Positions 21,772 through 30,431 of a DNA stretch of 64,000 nt are shown piece by piece. A program made the translations under genes and the position numbers. Origin of the DNA: Dyella sp. C11 (GTDB taxonomy: Bacteria; Pseudomonadota; Gammaproteobacteria; Xanthomonadales; Rhodanobacteraceae); the NCBI RefSeq assembly GCF_003121485.1, contig NZ_QAVX01000001.1:1-64000 (forward strand), in the 5' to 3' direction. Numbering within the stretch: the first letter of the stretch is position 1; each line of letters begins with the position of its first letter. The notes under the pieces were generated by a model. That model ran no database searches, was not told where the DNA came from, and was given only the letters and a program-made list of their open reading frames with translations.

Positions 21772-22668
21772 ATGAAAAGCCGTGTGTTCCTGGGGCTGGC
21801 AGCAACGCTGCTGGTGGCTTGCAGTGGCCATTCCGCGCCTGCCGATGCGCAGTCGCAGGATCAGCCCGCCGCCCTCGTGCCACCCACCAGCGCCAGCGAT
21901 TTCACGGCTTCCCAGCTCGATCAGGTGATCGCGGGCGACTGGCGCGCCGTCGACCACAAGGCGCGCGATGTCTATCGCCACCCGAAGGCGACGCTGCAGT
22001 TCTTCGGTATCCGCCCCGATCTCACCGTCATCGAAATCACGCCTGGCGGCGGCTGGTATACCGAGATTCTTGCGCCGCTGTTGAAGAACAACGGCCACTA
22101 CATTGCCGCCGCGGCCAAGCCCTCCGCCGAGGGTGAGGCGAGTCGTGACCTCAACGGCCTCAAGGCCAAGTTCGCAGCCGACCCCGCGCACTACGGCAAG
22201 GCGCAACTGGTGGAATTCGATCCCAAGGCGCCGTCGTTCGGTGCGCCCGGGTCGGCCGACATGGTGCTCACCTTCCGCAACGTGCATAACTGGGTCGAGG
22301 CGGATACCGCACCGGCCATGTTCAAGGCGTTCTTCACGGTGCTCCGCCCAGGCGGCGTGCTCGGTGTGGAAGATCACCGCGCGGCGGACAACGCCAGCCT
22401 GGAATCGGTAAAGAGCAGCGGTTACCTGCCCACCAATGTGGTGATCAAGCTCGCCACCGATGCCGGCTTCCGCCTGCAGGAGTCGAGCGAGATCAACGCC
22501 AATCCGAAGGACACCAAGGACTATCCGAAAGGTGTGTGGACGCTGCCGCCCACGCTCACCCTGGGTGATCAGGATCGCGCCAAATACCTCGCCATCGGCG
22601 AATCGGACCGCATGACGCTGCGCTTCGTGAAACCCGACGCGCCCACGTCCGCGTCCTCGGCGCATTGA
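21772..22668 (+). CDS. Lipoprotein-type class I SAM-dependent methyltransferase-like protein
   Basis: The 298-residue protein starts with a lipoprotein signal (lipobox LVAC, Cys17), then an Ala/Pro/Gln linker. A Rossmann methyltransferase-like domain follows, with motif I VIEITPGGGWYTEIL (about residues 85-99) and a post-motif stretch DMVLTFRNVHNW. The fold is that of SAM-binding enzymes, which normally work in the cytoplasm, while the leader sends it to the periplasmic side. Such proteins are annotated in related genomes as methyltransferases without a proven reaction. AGGGG precedes ATG 21772. It lies between a terminator and rluE, about 40 bp upstream of the latter. Confidence 0.75.
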   Translation: MKSRVFLGLAATLLVACSGHSAPADAQSQDQPAALVPPTSASDFTASQLDQVIAGDWRAVDHKARDVYRHPKATLQFFGIRPDLTVIEITPGGGWYTEILAPLLKNNGHYIAAAAKPSAEGEASRDLNGLKAKFAADPAHYGKAQLVEFDPKAPSFGAPGSADMVLTFRNVHNWVEADTAPAMFKAFFTVLRPGGVLGVEDHRAADNASLESVKSSGYLPTNVVIKLATDAGFRLQESSEINANPKDTKDYPKGVWTLPPTLTLGDQDRAKYLAIGESDRMTLRFVKPDAPTSASSAH

Positions 22669-22673
22669 TTAGG

Positions 22674-22696
22674 GCGCCCTGCGCGACGCAGGGCGC
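22674..22696 (+). terminator. GC-rich stem-loop between methyltransferase and rluE
   Basis: A perfect 10-bp stem, GCGCCCTGCG and CGCAGGGCGC, surrounds CGA. There is no T-run, so it may be a weak terminator or an mRNA-stabilising hairpin just upstream of rluE. Confidence 0.45.
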
Positions 22697-22708
22697 TAAA
22701 GTTGTCGC

Positions 22709-23242
22709 ATGCTCATCGCACTCAACAAGCCTTACGGCGTGCTCTGCCAGTTCAGCGACGCCGATGGTCGTCCTACGCTCGCAGGCTTCGTCAGGCAAAA
22801 AGACGTCTATCCCGCGGGCCGGCTCGATCACGACAGCGAAGGCCTGCTGCTGCTGACCGACGACGGCCGCCTCGCGCACAAGCTCACCGATCCGAAGCAC
22901 AAGGAACCCAAGACCTACCTTGTGCAAGTGGATGGCCAGATCACCGACGACGCCATCGCCGCATTGAAGCGCGGCGTGGTGCTCAACGACGGACCCACGC
23001 TTCCCGCGCATGCCGAACACGCCACGGAACCCGAATGGCTGTGGCCGCGCGATCCGCCGGTACGTTTTCGAAAGCTGATACCCACCAGCTGGCTGCGCAT
23101 CACCTTGCGCGAAGGCCGCAACCGCCAGGTGCGTCGCATGACGGCAGCGGTGGGATTTCCCACGCTACGGCTTATCCGCGAGCGCATCGGGCCCTATGCG
23201 CTCGACGGGCTGGCCCCGGGAACCACGCGCGTCGTCGGTTGA
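22709..23242 (+). CDS. rluE: 23S rRNA pseudouridine synthase E
   Basis: The 177-residue RsuA-family enzyme has the signature [17 protein letters not shown], with catalytic Asp40. The start is [15 protein letters not shown], and [11 protein letters not shown] lies in the C-terminal part. The small size without an S4 RNA-binding domain fits RluE, which modifies U2457 (E. coli numbering) of 23S rRNA. RsuA-family relatives RluF, RluB and RsuA are longer. The gene is convergent with tatD. Confidence 0.9.
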   Translation: MLIALNKPYGVLCQFSDADGRPTLAGFVRQKDVYPAGRLDHDSEGLLLLTDDGRLAHKLTDPKHKEPKTYLVQVDGQITDDAIAALKRGVVLNDGPTLPAHAEHATEPEWLWPRDPPVRFRKLIPTSWLRITLREGRNRQVRRMTAAVGFPTLRLIRERIGPYALDGLAPGTTRVVG

Positions 23243-23262
23243 CCCAACGGTGGTTGGGTTTG
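23242..23262. terminator. Short stem-loop between convergent rluE and tatD
   Basis: ACCCAAC (23242-23248) pairs with GTTGGGT (23253-23259), followed by TTG. It overlaps the rluE stop codon and could serve both genes. Confidence 0.5.
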
Positions 23263-23264
23263 CC

Positions 23265-24059
23265 TCAATCCGTGGGCAGGGAAAAGAACGCGCGGGCCGT
23301 GGCTGTCGTGTGCGAAGCCGTAACCTCGACGGCCTCGCCACGGTCGCGCGCAATCTCGTGGCAGATGTGCCGCAAGTACATCGGTTCGTTGCGTCGGTGC
23401 GACGGCTGCGGCTTCACCGTGCGGGGCAGCAGGTAGGGCGCGTCAGTTTCGATCATCAGCCGGTTGGTCGGAATCTCTTTCACCAGCTCACGCAAGTGCG
23501 TGCCGCGCCGCTCATCGCAGATCCAGCCGGTAATGCCGATGTGGCAGTCCAAGGCCAGGTAATCGCGCAAGGCTTCGCCCGTGTCCGTAAAGCAGTGCAC
23601 CACGGCGCCGGGAATCTTGTCGCGGTAGCGGCGAAGCAGGGCGACGAAGTCGTCGTGCGCATCGCGCTGATGCAGGAACAGCGGCTTCTGCACATCCACC
23701 GCGATCTGCAGCTGCCGCTCGAACACCGCCAGCTGCACATCACGCGGTGAGTAATTGCGGTTGTAGTCGAGTCCCGTCTCGCCCACGGCGCGCACTTCAG
23801 GGTGAGCCGCCAGCTCGCGCAACAGCGCGTCCGTGGCATCGTCGTAGTCGATCGCATGGTGCGGGTGCACGCCCGCCGTCGCATACAGGAACCCGGGATG
23901 CGCCTGCGCCAACGCCAACGCATGCCTGCTCCCATCGCTCGACGCACCCGTGACCACGAGCTGCGCCACATCGTGATCCCTGGCGCGCTGCAACACGGCA
24001 TCGAAGTCGTGGTGGAACGACTCATGGGTGAGATTGGCGCCGATGTCGATCAGTTGCAT
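23265..24059 (-). CDS. tatD: TatD-family deoxyribonuclease
   Basis: The 264-residue metal-dependent hydrolase carries the family's metal and active-site motifs in order: MQLIDIGANLTHESF, AGVHPHH, GETGLDYNRN, LHQRDAHDD, VHCFTDTG and MIETDAPYLLPR. TatD nucleases act in the cytoplasm as 3'-5' exonucleases on DNA and RNA and are linked to DNA repair and turnover. Size and start match E. coli TatD better than YcfH or YjjV. The longer frame to 24380 lacks any domain, so ATG 24059 was chosen. It has no tat genes beside it, which is common. Confidence 0.9.
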   Translation of the reverse strand: MQLIDIGANLTHESFHHDFDAVLQRARDHDVAQLVVTGASSDGSRHALALAQAHPGFLYATAGVHPHHAIDYDDATDALLRELAAHPEVRAVGETGLDYNRNYSPRDVQLAVFERQLQIAVDVQKPLFLHQRDAHDDFVALLRRYRDKIPGAVVHCFTDTGEALRDYLALDCHIGITGWICDERRGTHLRELVKEIPTNRLMIETDAPYLLPRTVKPQPSHRRNEPMYLRHICHEIARDRGEAVEVTASHTTATARAFFSLPTD

Positions 24060-24364
24060 ATGGCGGACTACCCAAAGGGCGCATTGTCTCAGGGTTGACG
24101 TACGGGGGAAACGGCATGACGGGCCGATTCGCAAGATATCGCGGCAGTCTTTGGGTTGGGGACTGGGCTGGGTCCCGAGCTCCACGTGTCTCGGGATCTT
24201 TACTTTTCGCTGCGGAACGTTGGCTCGATTGAAAGGTCCGAAACCGTGAGCCGTTGTGAGAAACCGTGCTCGCGCGTCTACAGGCGGGTGTGTTAACAAT
24301 GCGCCTCCGGTGCCGTTGGGGGCGGCATCTGCGGAGTTGGTGCAGCCAGGAAACGGGGTGAAGC
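24060..24364. other. Divergent promoter region between tatD and gspE
   Basis: The gap is 305 bp with no supported gene. It must contain the promoters of tatD (leftward) and of the type II secretion operon (rightward). I see no clear palindrome or strong -35/-10 pair in it. Confidence 0.5.
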
Positions 24365-26098
24365 ATGTCGGCAGTCGCAAAGCCGGCGGCCAATGTGGAG
24401 GGAGCGGCCATGGAAAGCCGCGAGGCGGCGGTTTGTGCGCTGCTGGTCTCCCGTGGGCGTCTTAAGGATACGGATCTCGCGCGCGCGCGCCGCCTGCACG
24501 ACGAGTCGCCCGACGGCACCCTGACGGCGCTGATGGCCCGGCTGGGCCTGGTGTCGGAGCGCGACCTGGCGGAAGCCTGGTCGGAATTGCTGGACACCCC
24601 GCTGCTGGCGGCTCGCGAAGCACCGGACATGCCGCCGGCCGAGCTGGACGTCTCCGTGCGCTTCCTCAAGCAGCTGCACGTGGTTCCCGTCCGCGTCGGT
24701 GAGGACGGGCTGGCGCTGGTCGTGTCCGATCCCGCCGATCCCTATCCGCTGCAGGCCATGCAGCTGGCCGCTGGTCGTCCGGTGGCGCTGCGTATTGGCC
24801 TTCGTTCGGAAATCGACGACCTGATCGAGCGCTATTACGGTTCCGGTCGTTCGGCGATGGGCACCATCGTGGAAAACCTCGACGGCAGCGCCGCCGTGGA
24901 AGACGACGTGGAGCATCTGCGCGACCTCGCCTCCGAGGCGCCGGTGATCCGCCTGGTGAACCTGATCCTGCAACGCGCGGTGGAACAGCGCGCATCGGAC
25001 GTGCACATCGAGCCGTTCGAAAACCGCCTGAAGGTGCGCTACCGCATCGACGGCGTGCTGCATGAAGTGGAGGCGCCGCCGTCCAGCTCCACCGCGGCGG
25101 TGATTTCCCGCGTGAAGATCATGGCCAAGCTCAACATTGCCGAGCGCCGCCTGCCGCAGGACGGTCGCATCCAGTTGCGCGTGCAGGGCAAGGAGCTGGA
25201 CCTGCGCGTGTCCACCGTGCCTACCAGCTTCGGCGAGTCGGTGGTGATGCGTATCCTGGATCGCGAGTCGGTGGTGTTCGACTTCGCGTCACTGGGTTTT
25301 ACGGACAACTTCGAGCAGCGCTTCGTCGACGTGCTCGAACGACCGCACGGCATCTTGCTGGTGACCGGTCCCACCGGTTCGGGCAAGACCACCACGCTGT
25401 ACACCGCGCTGTCGAAGATCAACACGCCGGACGTGAAGATCATCACCGTGGAAGACCCGGTCGAGTACCAGATCGAGGGCATCAACCAGATCCAGGTGAA
25501 GCCGCAGATTGGACTGGATTTCACCGGCGCCCTGCGCTCCATCGTGCGCCAGGACCCGGACGTGATCATGATCGGCGAAATGCGCGATCTGGAAACGTGC
25601 CGCATCGCCATCCAGTCCGCGCTTACCGGCCACCTGGTGCTTTCCACGCTGCACACCAACAGTGCAGCCGGCGGCATCACGCGTTTGCTCGACATGGGCG
25701 TGGAAGATTACCTGCTGGGTTCCACGGTGAACGGCATTCTCGCGCAGCGCCTGGTGCGCCGCCTCGATCCGGAAACGGCGACGCCGTATGAAGCGTTGCC
25801 GGAAGTGATCGAGCAGTTCGAGCTGCACAAGTACACCAACGAACGTCCCATCCGCTTGTGGAAGCCGGGCAGCAGTGCGGCCAATCCCACAGGCTATCGC
25901 GGTCGACGCGCCATCATGGAATTCCTGGTGATGACCGACCCGCTGCGTCGCCTGGTGATGCAGCGCGCCGATGCCGGCGAGATCGAACGCGCCGCGCGCG
26001 CCGAAGGCATGCGAACCATGTACGAGGACGGCATCGCCAAGGCGGTGGCGGGCATCACCACCATCGAGGAGGTGTTGCGTGTCACGCAGGAAGGCTGA
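24365..26098 (+). CDS. gspE: Type II secretion ATPase GspE (XpsE-like)
   Basis: The 577-residue cytoplasmic ATPase drives pseudopilus assembly. It has the N-terminal MshEN-type domain that binds GspL (about residues 20-170). The secretion ATPase core has Walker A GPTGSGKT (335-342), the Asp box, Walker B (IMIGEMRD) and the His box (GHLVLSTLHTNSA). The zinc-binding tetracysteine (CxxC...CxxC) normally found near residues 450-500 in GspE is absent: the corresponding stretch, from RRLDPETATPYEALP to GYRGRRAIMEFL, contains no Cys. The gene is first in the operon gspEFGHIJKLMND. A 189-bp gap with a palindromic repeat separates it from gspF. Confidence 0.95.
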   Translation: MSAVAKPAANVEGAAMESREAAVCALLVSRGRLKDTDLARARRLHDESPDGTLTALMARLGLVSERDLAEAWSELLDTPLLAAREAPDMPPAELDVSVRFLKQLHVVPVRVGEDGLALVVSDPADPYPLQAMQLAAGRPVALRIGLRSEIDDLIERYYGSGRSAMGTIVENLDGSAAVEDDVEHLRDLASEAPVIRLVNLILQRAVEQRASDVHIEPFENRLKVRYRIDGVLHEVEAPPSSSTAAVISRVKIMAKLNIAERRLPQDGRIQLRVQGKELDLRVSTVPTSFGESVVMRILDRESVVFDFASLGFTDNFEQRFVDVLERPHGILLVTGPTGSGKTTTLYTALSKINTPDVKIITVEDPVEYQIEGINQIQVKPQIGLDFTGALRSIVRQDPDVIMIGEMRDLETCRIAIQSALTGHLVLSTLHTNSAAGGITRLLDMGVEDYLLGSTVNGILAQRLVRRLDPETATPYEALPEVIEQFELHKYTNERPIRLWKPGSSAANPTGYRGRRAIMEFLVMTDPLRRLVMQRADAGEIERAARAEGMRTMYEDGIAKAVAGITTIEEVLRVTQEG

Positions 26099-26132
26099 TG
26101 CCAACGTGCCGAAGACGTCACTGGTCTTTGAT

Positions 26133-26232
26133 CGTCATCCCTGCGAAAGCAGGGATCCAGTGTCTTTCGGTTCGTGTGCTGGCGCTGGGCAAGAGCAAAA
26201 GTCGCTGGATCCCTGCTTTCGCAGGGATGACG
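26133..26232. repeat. Dispersed inverted repeat, family C, copy 2, inside the secretion operon
   Basis: The perfect 28-bp arms 26133-26160 and 26205-26232 (CGTCATCCCTGCGAAAGC core) surround a 44-base loop. It is related to the element at 6761-6860, with paired substitutions that keep both arms complementary. It fills most of the gspE-gspF gap and would form a stable hairpin in the operon mRNA. Confidence 0.9.
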
Positions 26233-26287
26233 GCGATGTAGGGGCGTTGTACATCGGAGCGCTCGTGCCCTCGCTGCAGGCCTTGCC

Positions 26288-27505
26288 ATGACCCAGTTCC
26301 GCTATCGCGCCGTCAGCGCAGCTGGCGAAGTGCTGCAAGGCCAGATGGAAGCCTCGAGCCTCGAGGAGGTCGTCAGCCGTCTGCAGGACCAGGGCCACAC
26401 GCCGCTCGATGCACGCACCGCCGACAGCGATGCCGGTGGCGGCGGCATTGCGGGCTGGTTCAAGCGGGGTCCGTTCACGGGCGATCAGCTGGCGCAGTTC
26501 ACGCATCAGCTCGCCACGTTGCTTGGCGCGGGCCAACCGCTGGATCGCGCGCTCGGCATCCTGATGGATCTGCCCGAAGGCGCGAGCGCCAAGCAGTTGA
26601 TCGAGCGCGTGCGTGATCGCGTGCGCGGCGGTACGCCGTTGTCGCAGGCGCTGGACGACGAGCACAGCGTATTTCCCAAGCTTTACATCAGCCTTGTACG
26701 CGCGGGTGAGGCGGGCGGATCGCTGGAAGACACCTTGCGTCGCCTCGCTGACTATCTCGAACGCTCGCAGCAGCTGCGCGGCAGCATCATCAACGCGCTG
26801 ATCTACCCGGCGTTCCTGATGGTGGGCGTACTGGGTTCGCTGCTGTTGCTGTTGGCCTACGTCGTGCCGCAGTTCGTGCCGATTTTCGAAGACATGCAGG
26901 TGCCGATTCCGTTGATCACGCAGATCGTGCTGGCGGTGGGCGGCACGTTGCAGACATGGTGGTGGGCCATCGCCATCCTGCTCGTGCTGGGCGTGCTCAT
27001 CGCACGGGCGCGACTGCGCGACCCGGTGACGCAGCTGGCGTGGCATGCGCGCCTGCTGAGCATGAAAGTGGTCGGCCCGCTCATGCTCAAGGTGCAGACG
27101 GCGCGCATCGCGCGCACCTTGGGCACCTTGCTGAAAAACGGTGTGCCGCTGCTCACGGCCTTGGGCATTGCGCGCCAGGTCACCGGCAACAAGGCACTGG
27201 ACCTTGCGTTGTCACAGGCGTCGGATCAGGTGAAGGAAGGCACCGGCCTTTCGTTTGCACTGGCGCAGTCGCAGCGCTTTCCCCGCCTCGCGCTTCAGAT
27301 GGTGCAGGTGGGCGAAGAAGCCGGCCAGCTCGACACCATGCTGCTGAAGGTGGCCGATACCTTCGAGCTGGAAAGCCGCCGCGCCATCGATCGCCTGCTG
27401 GCGGCCCTGGTACCTGCGCTCACCATCGTGATGACGGTGATGGTGGCGATCATCATGGCCGCCATTCTTCTGCCCATGCTCGATCTCACCAGCAACATCC
27501 AGTAA
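26288..27505 (+). CDS. gspF: Type II secretion inner-membrane platform protein GspF
   Basis: The 405-residue protein has two repeated T2SSF cytoplasmic domains, each ending in a membrane segment. Hydrophobic helices lie at about 165-195 (IINALIYPAFLMVGVLGSLL), 222-240 and 378-400 (VMTVMVAIIMAAILLPML). The motif VRAGEAGGSLEDTL and its second copy VQVGEEAGQLDTML are the family's repeated signature. GspF is the inner-membrane platform that couples GspE to pseudopilus growth. It follows gspE after the repeat-filled gap and is followed 28 bp later by gspG. Confidence 0.95.
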   Translation: MTQFRYRAVSAAGEVLQGQMEASSLEEVVSRLQDQGHTPLDARTADSDAGGGGIAGWFKRGPFTGDQLAQFTHQLATLLGAGQPLDRALGILMDLPEGASAKQLIERVRDRVRGGTPLSQALDDEHSVFPKLYISLVRAGEAGGSLEDTLRRLADYLERSQQLRGSIINALIYPAFLMVGVLGSLLLLLAYVVPQFVPIFEDMQVPIPLITQIVLAVGGTLQTWWWAIAILLVLGVLIARARLRDPVTQLAWHARLLSMKVVGPLMLKVQTARIARTLGTLLKNGVPLLTALGIARQVTGNKALDLALSQASDQVKEGTGLSFALAQSQRFPRLALQMVQVGEEAGQLDTMLLKVADTFELESRRAIDRLLAALVPALTIVMTVMVAIIMAAILLPMLDLTSNIQ

Positions 27506-27533
27506 CCCCCTTCGAACGACGATGAGGTACCCC

Positions 27534-27959
27534 ATGCGACAAAGGACTTTTGGCCGTCACCACGCGGCGCGCGGTTTCACCCTGCTGGAAATGCTGGCGG
27601 TGATCGTGCTCATCGGCATCATCGGCGCCGTGGTGGTGACGCAGGTCGGCAAGAACGTCGACAAGGGCAAGTACGGTGCGGGCAAGGCGCAGCTCACCAC
27701 GTTGAGCCAGAAGATCGAGAACTACGCGCTCGACAACGGCTCGCCGCCGCAGCAGCTGCAGGACCTTCTCGTGAAGCCGGCCAACGCACGCAACTGGCAG
27801 GGTCCGTATGCGAAGGAATCGGAACTGAAGGATCCCTGGGGTCACGATTTCGGCTACAAGGCGCCGGGTGATCACGGTGCGTTCGACCTGATTTTCTACG
27901 GCCAGGATGGCAAGCCCGGTGGCGACGGCTACAGCGCCGACGTCGGCAACTGGCAGTAA
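27534..27959 (+). CDS. gspG: Major pseudopilin GspG
   Basis: The 141-residue major pseudopilin has prepilin cleavage after Gly14 in AARG|FTLLEML, with Glu at +5. The hydrophobic helix follows, then the globular domain with DPWGHDFGYKAPGDHGAFDL. Asp and Gly residues near the C-terminus match the calcium-binding loop of GspG. It polymerises into the pseudopilus. Two ATGs are close: I prefer 27534, which has GAGG 6 bases upstream, over 27522. Confidence 0.95.
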   Translation: MRQRTFGRHHAARGFTLLEMLAVIVLIGIIGAVVVTQVGKNVDKGKYGAGKAQLTTLSQKIENYALDNGSPPQQLQDLLVKPANARNWQGPYAKESELKDPWGHDFGYKAPGDHGAFDLIFYGQDGKPGGDGYSADVGNWQ

Positions 27960-27968
27960 TACGGAGGC

Positions 27969-28499
27969 ATGGTGAGTCGCGGCTACGCCAACATCGAACA
28001 CCGGCGCCCAGCCGTGTGTCCAGATGCGGTGGATTCGCGTGCTCGCCTTACTTCCCAGGCGGGTTTCACGCTGCTCGAAATGCTCGCCGTGATCCTGCTC
28101 ATCGGCATTGCGGCGGCCGCCGTCGCCGTATCGGTGACGCAAGGGCTGGCCAGTGCACGCGTGAGTGCGGCGGGTGGTGAACTCGCCGCCGCGCTGCGTG
28201 GCGTGCGCACGCAGGCCATCGTGCACGGCAATGAACATACATTCGACGTGGACACGCGTGACAACACCTATCGCGCGGACAACGGTCCCTCGGTGCGCCT
28301 GCCATCGGGCATGCGCATCGGCATCACCAGCGCGAAGGAAGACCAGGTCAACAGCTATACCGGGCGCATCCGCTTTTTTCCGGATGGCAGTTCCACCGGC
28401 GGACACATCACGTTGCAGCGCGAACAGCGTCAGTGGCGCGTCAATGTGTCGTGGCTTACCGGTGCGGTCAGCGTGGCTGATGTGAGTGTCAAGCGATGA
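27969..28499 (+). CDS. gspH: Minor pseudopilin GspH
   Basis: The 176-residue protein has a class III prepilin signal QAG|FTLLEML with Glu +5. The globular domain has RGVRTQAIVHG and the C-terminal beta-rich region typical of GspH. The leader before the cleavage Gly is 32 residues, longer than the usual 6-20. Start choice is uncertain: GGAGG lies only one base before ATG 27969 and four bases before an overlapping GTG at 27972. GspH sits at the pseudopilus tip region with I, J and K. Its stop overlaps the gspI start. Confidence 0.85.
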   Translation: MVSRGYANIEHRRPAVCPDAVDSRARLTSQAGFTLLEMLAVILLIGIAAAAVAVSVTQGLASARVSAAGGELAAALRGVRTQAIVHGNEHTFDVDTRDNTYRADNGPSVRLPSGMRIGITSAKEDQVNSYTGRIRFFPDGSSTGGHITLQREQRQWRVNVSWLTGAVSVADVSVKR

Positions 28500-28894
28500 A
28501 GCACGCCACGCGCGGTTTCAGCCTGCTTGAAGTGGTGGCAGCCACGTTGCTGCTCGCCATTGCCTTCACCGCGTTGCTCAAGGTGGCGGGCGGCGCCATG
28601 GAGTTGACGCGCAACGCGGACGGCCATAGCCAGGCGGCGCTGTGGGCTCGCTCGTTGCTCGACACCGTGGACATCACCACGCCCCTGCAGGCGGGACGCA
28701 CTGAAGGCCGCTTCGATGCCACCTATCGCTGGCGTCTTGTGGTGACGCCGTGGAGTCCGGCGGTGACGCCGGGTCAAAACAACCCCATGCGCGTGGTGAA
28801 GCTGGACCTGGATGTGATCTGGGGTCCGTCGCTGCGCGAACGTTCGGCGCACTTCAGTACGTTGCGTGTGCTCGGAGCAGCGAAATCGCCATGA
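28496..28894 (+). CDS. gspI: Minor pseudopilin GspI
   Basis: The 132-residue minor pseudopilin has a cleavage site after Gly7 in TRG|FSLLEVV with Glu +5. The helix AATLLLAIAFTALL follows, then a small globular domain. GspI is the core of the tip complex with J and K. The gene overlaps both gspH (ATGA at 28496) and gspJ (ATGA at 28891), which indicates translational coupling. Confidence 0.92.
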   Translation: MKHATRGFSLLEVVAATLLLAIAFTALLKVAGGAMELTRNADGHSQAALWARSLLDTVDITTPLQAGRTEGRFDATYRWRLVVTPWSPAVTPGQNNPMRVVKLDLDVIWGPSLRERSAHFSTLRVLGAAKSP

Positions 28895-29574
28895 GTCGAA
28901 GCACGCCCCAGCACGTGCGCGGCTTTACCCTGCTTGAAGTGCTGGGCGCACTCGCGTTGTTCGCATTGCTTTTGCTGGGCGTGTATTCCGGCGTGCGTGC
29001 GGCCACGCATGCGGTGCATTCGGGTGAGGCATCCATCGAGCGTGCGGACGAAGTACGTTCGGCACAGCAGTTCCTGCGACGCGAGCTGGCGCAGGCACGG
29101 GCCGTGCCGCTGTCGCATACCGACAAGGGTGATCCGCAGTTCTTCAAGGGCGATGCCCATGAACTGAAGTTCGTGGCGCCGCTGCCAGGCTATCTCGGCA
29201 AGCTGGGTCCGCAGTTGCAGCAATTGAAGCTGGTCTCCAATGGCGATGGCACGTCAAGGCTGGAAGCCAGCTTTGCCGTAATGCCGCCGGACGGCACGCC
29301 ACCCAAATCGCTGGGTGATCCGGAAGTGCTGGTGGATCGCGTGCGTGGCGGCAGTTTCAGCTATCGCGAACCGGACGCGCAGGATCATGCCGGTCAATGG
29401 CGTGATCACTGGGACGACACGCGCGCCATGCCGCGCATCGTGCGCATTGCGTTGCAGCTGGACGGCAACGCCGAGTGGCCACAACTGGATGCACCGCTGC
29501 GCGTGGATGTGACCGCGGTGCAGGGGCAGGCGGCTGATCTGTTGCAGGGCCTGCAACGCCGGAGCGTGCAATGA
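28891..29574 (+). CDS. gspJ: Minor pseudopilin GspJ
   Basis: The 227-residue minor pseudopilin has cleavage after Gly11 in HVRG|FTLLEVL with Glu +5, a hydrophobic helix, then a larger globular domain (RSAQQFLRRELAQAR, then beta-rich). The length fits GspJ, which joins GspI and GspK in the tip complex. The ATG at 28891 overlaps the gspI stop. The longer frame upstream overlaps gspI and was rejected. Confidence 0.92.
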   Translation: MSRSTPQHVRGFTLLEVLGALALFALLLLGVYSGVRAATHAVHSGEASIERADEVRSAQQFLRRELAQARAVPLSHTDKGDPQFFKGDAHELKFVAPLPGYLGKLGPQLQQLKLVSNGDGTSRLEASFAVMPPDGTPPKSLGDPEVLVDRVRGGSFSYREPDAQDHAGQWRDHWDDTRAMPRIVRIALQLDGNAEWPQLDAPLRVDVTAVQGQAADLLQGLQRRSVQ

Positions 29575-30431
29575 GCACCGCCATTCGCCACCAACGCGGT
29601 GTCGCGCTGCTCGTCGTGCTGTGGGCGTGCACGTTGCTCGCGATCCTGGTGGGTGGCTACGCCGTGCTGGCGCGAACGGAAGGGCTGCAGGCGCGTTACC
29701 AGTTTGCGCAGACGCAAGCCCACTACGCTGCCGAAGCCGGTCTGATGCGTGCCATCTATGCGCTGCAGGACCCGCAACAGGATCAACGCTGGGTGCCGGA
29801 CGGCCGCCCTTATCCGTTCGCATTCGACGGCGCCAAGGTCACCATCAGCGTGATCAGCGAATCGGGCAAGGTGGATCTCAATGCCGCCTCGCCGGACGTC
29901 TTGCAGGGCCTGTTTCGCGCCGCGGGGATGTCCGACATGGATGCGCAATCCGTCGCGGGCAATATCGTGGACTGGCGCAGCTTTTCCTATTCACCACCGG
30001 GTACGGTGCCCAATGCCACGTACGCCAATGCCGGTCTGGATTACGGTCCGCGGCACGGGCCGTTCGGCACCGTCGAGGAGTTGCAGATGGTGCTGGGCAT
30101 GACTCCCAAGGTGTATCGCGCGGTGGCTTCGCAGGTCACCTTGTGGTCCGGTCGCCCGTCGCCCGACCCCAATACCGCGCCGCCGCTGGCGCTGGCCGCC
30201 GTGCCGGGCATGACCCCGCAGCAGGCCCAGGCCATCGCCGCATCCCGCGGCGCCGGGCCCGTGCAACCGGGCCTAGCCGCTATGCAGGGAGTAACGCATA
30301 GTATTCGCTCGGAGGCCACGCTGGCTGACGGTACGCGCGCGATCCTACGTGCGACGGTGCGATTACAGGGCCTACGCCCGGGCGCACTGCCATATACCGT
30401 GCTGCGTTGGCAGGAGGGAGAGGGCGAGTGA
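29571..30431 (+). CDS. gspK: Minor pseudopilin GspK
   Basis: The 286-residue pseudopilin has its cleavage after Gly10 in HQRG|VALLVVLWAC. Position +5 is Val rather than Glu, as is usual for GspK, which caps the tip. The SAM-like helical insert is visible as FGTVEELQMVLGMTPKVYRAV and the following AVPGMTPQQAQAIAAS. The start overlaps gspJ by ATGA, and the end overlaps gspL by GTGA. Confidence 0.92.
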   Translation: MSTAIRHQRGVALLVVLWACTLLAILVGGYAVLARTEGLQARYQFAQTQAHYAAEAGLMRAIYALQDPQQDQRWVPDGRPYPFAFDGAKVTISVISESGKVDLNAASPDVLQGLFRAAGMSDMDAQSVAGNIVDWRSFSYSPPGTVPNATYANAGLDYGPRHGPFGTVEELQMVLGMTPKVYRAVASQVTLWSGRPSPDPNTAPPLALAAVPGMTPQQAQAIAASRGAGPVQPGLAAMQGVTHSIRSEATLADGTRAILRATVRLQGLRPGALPYTVLRWQEGEGE

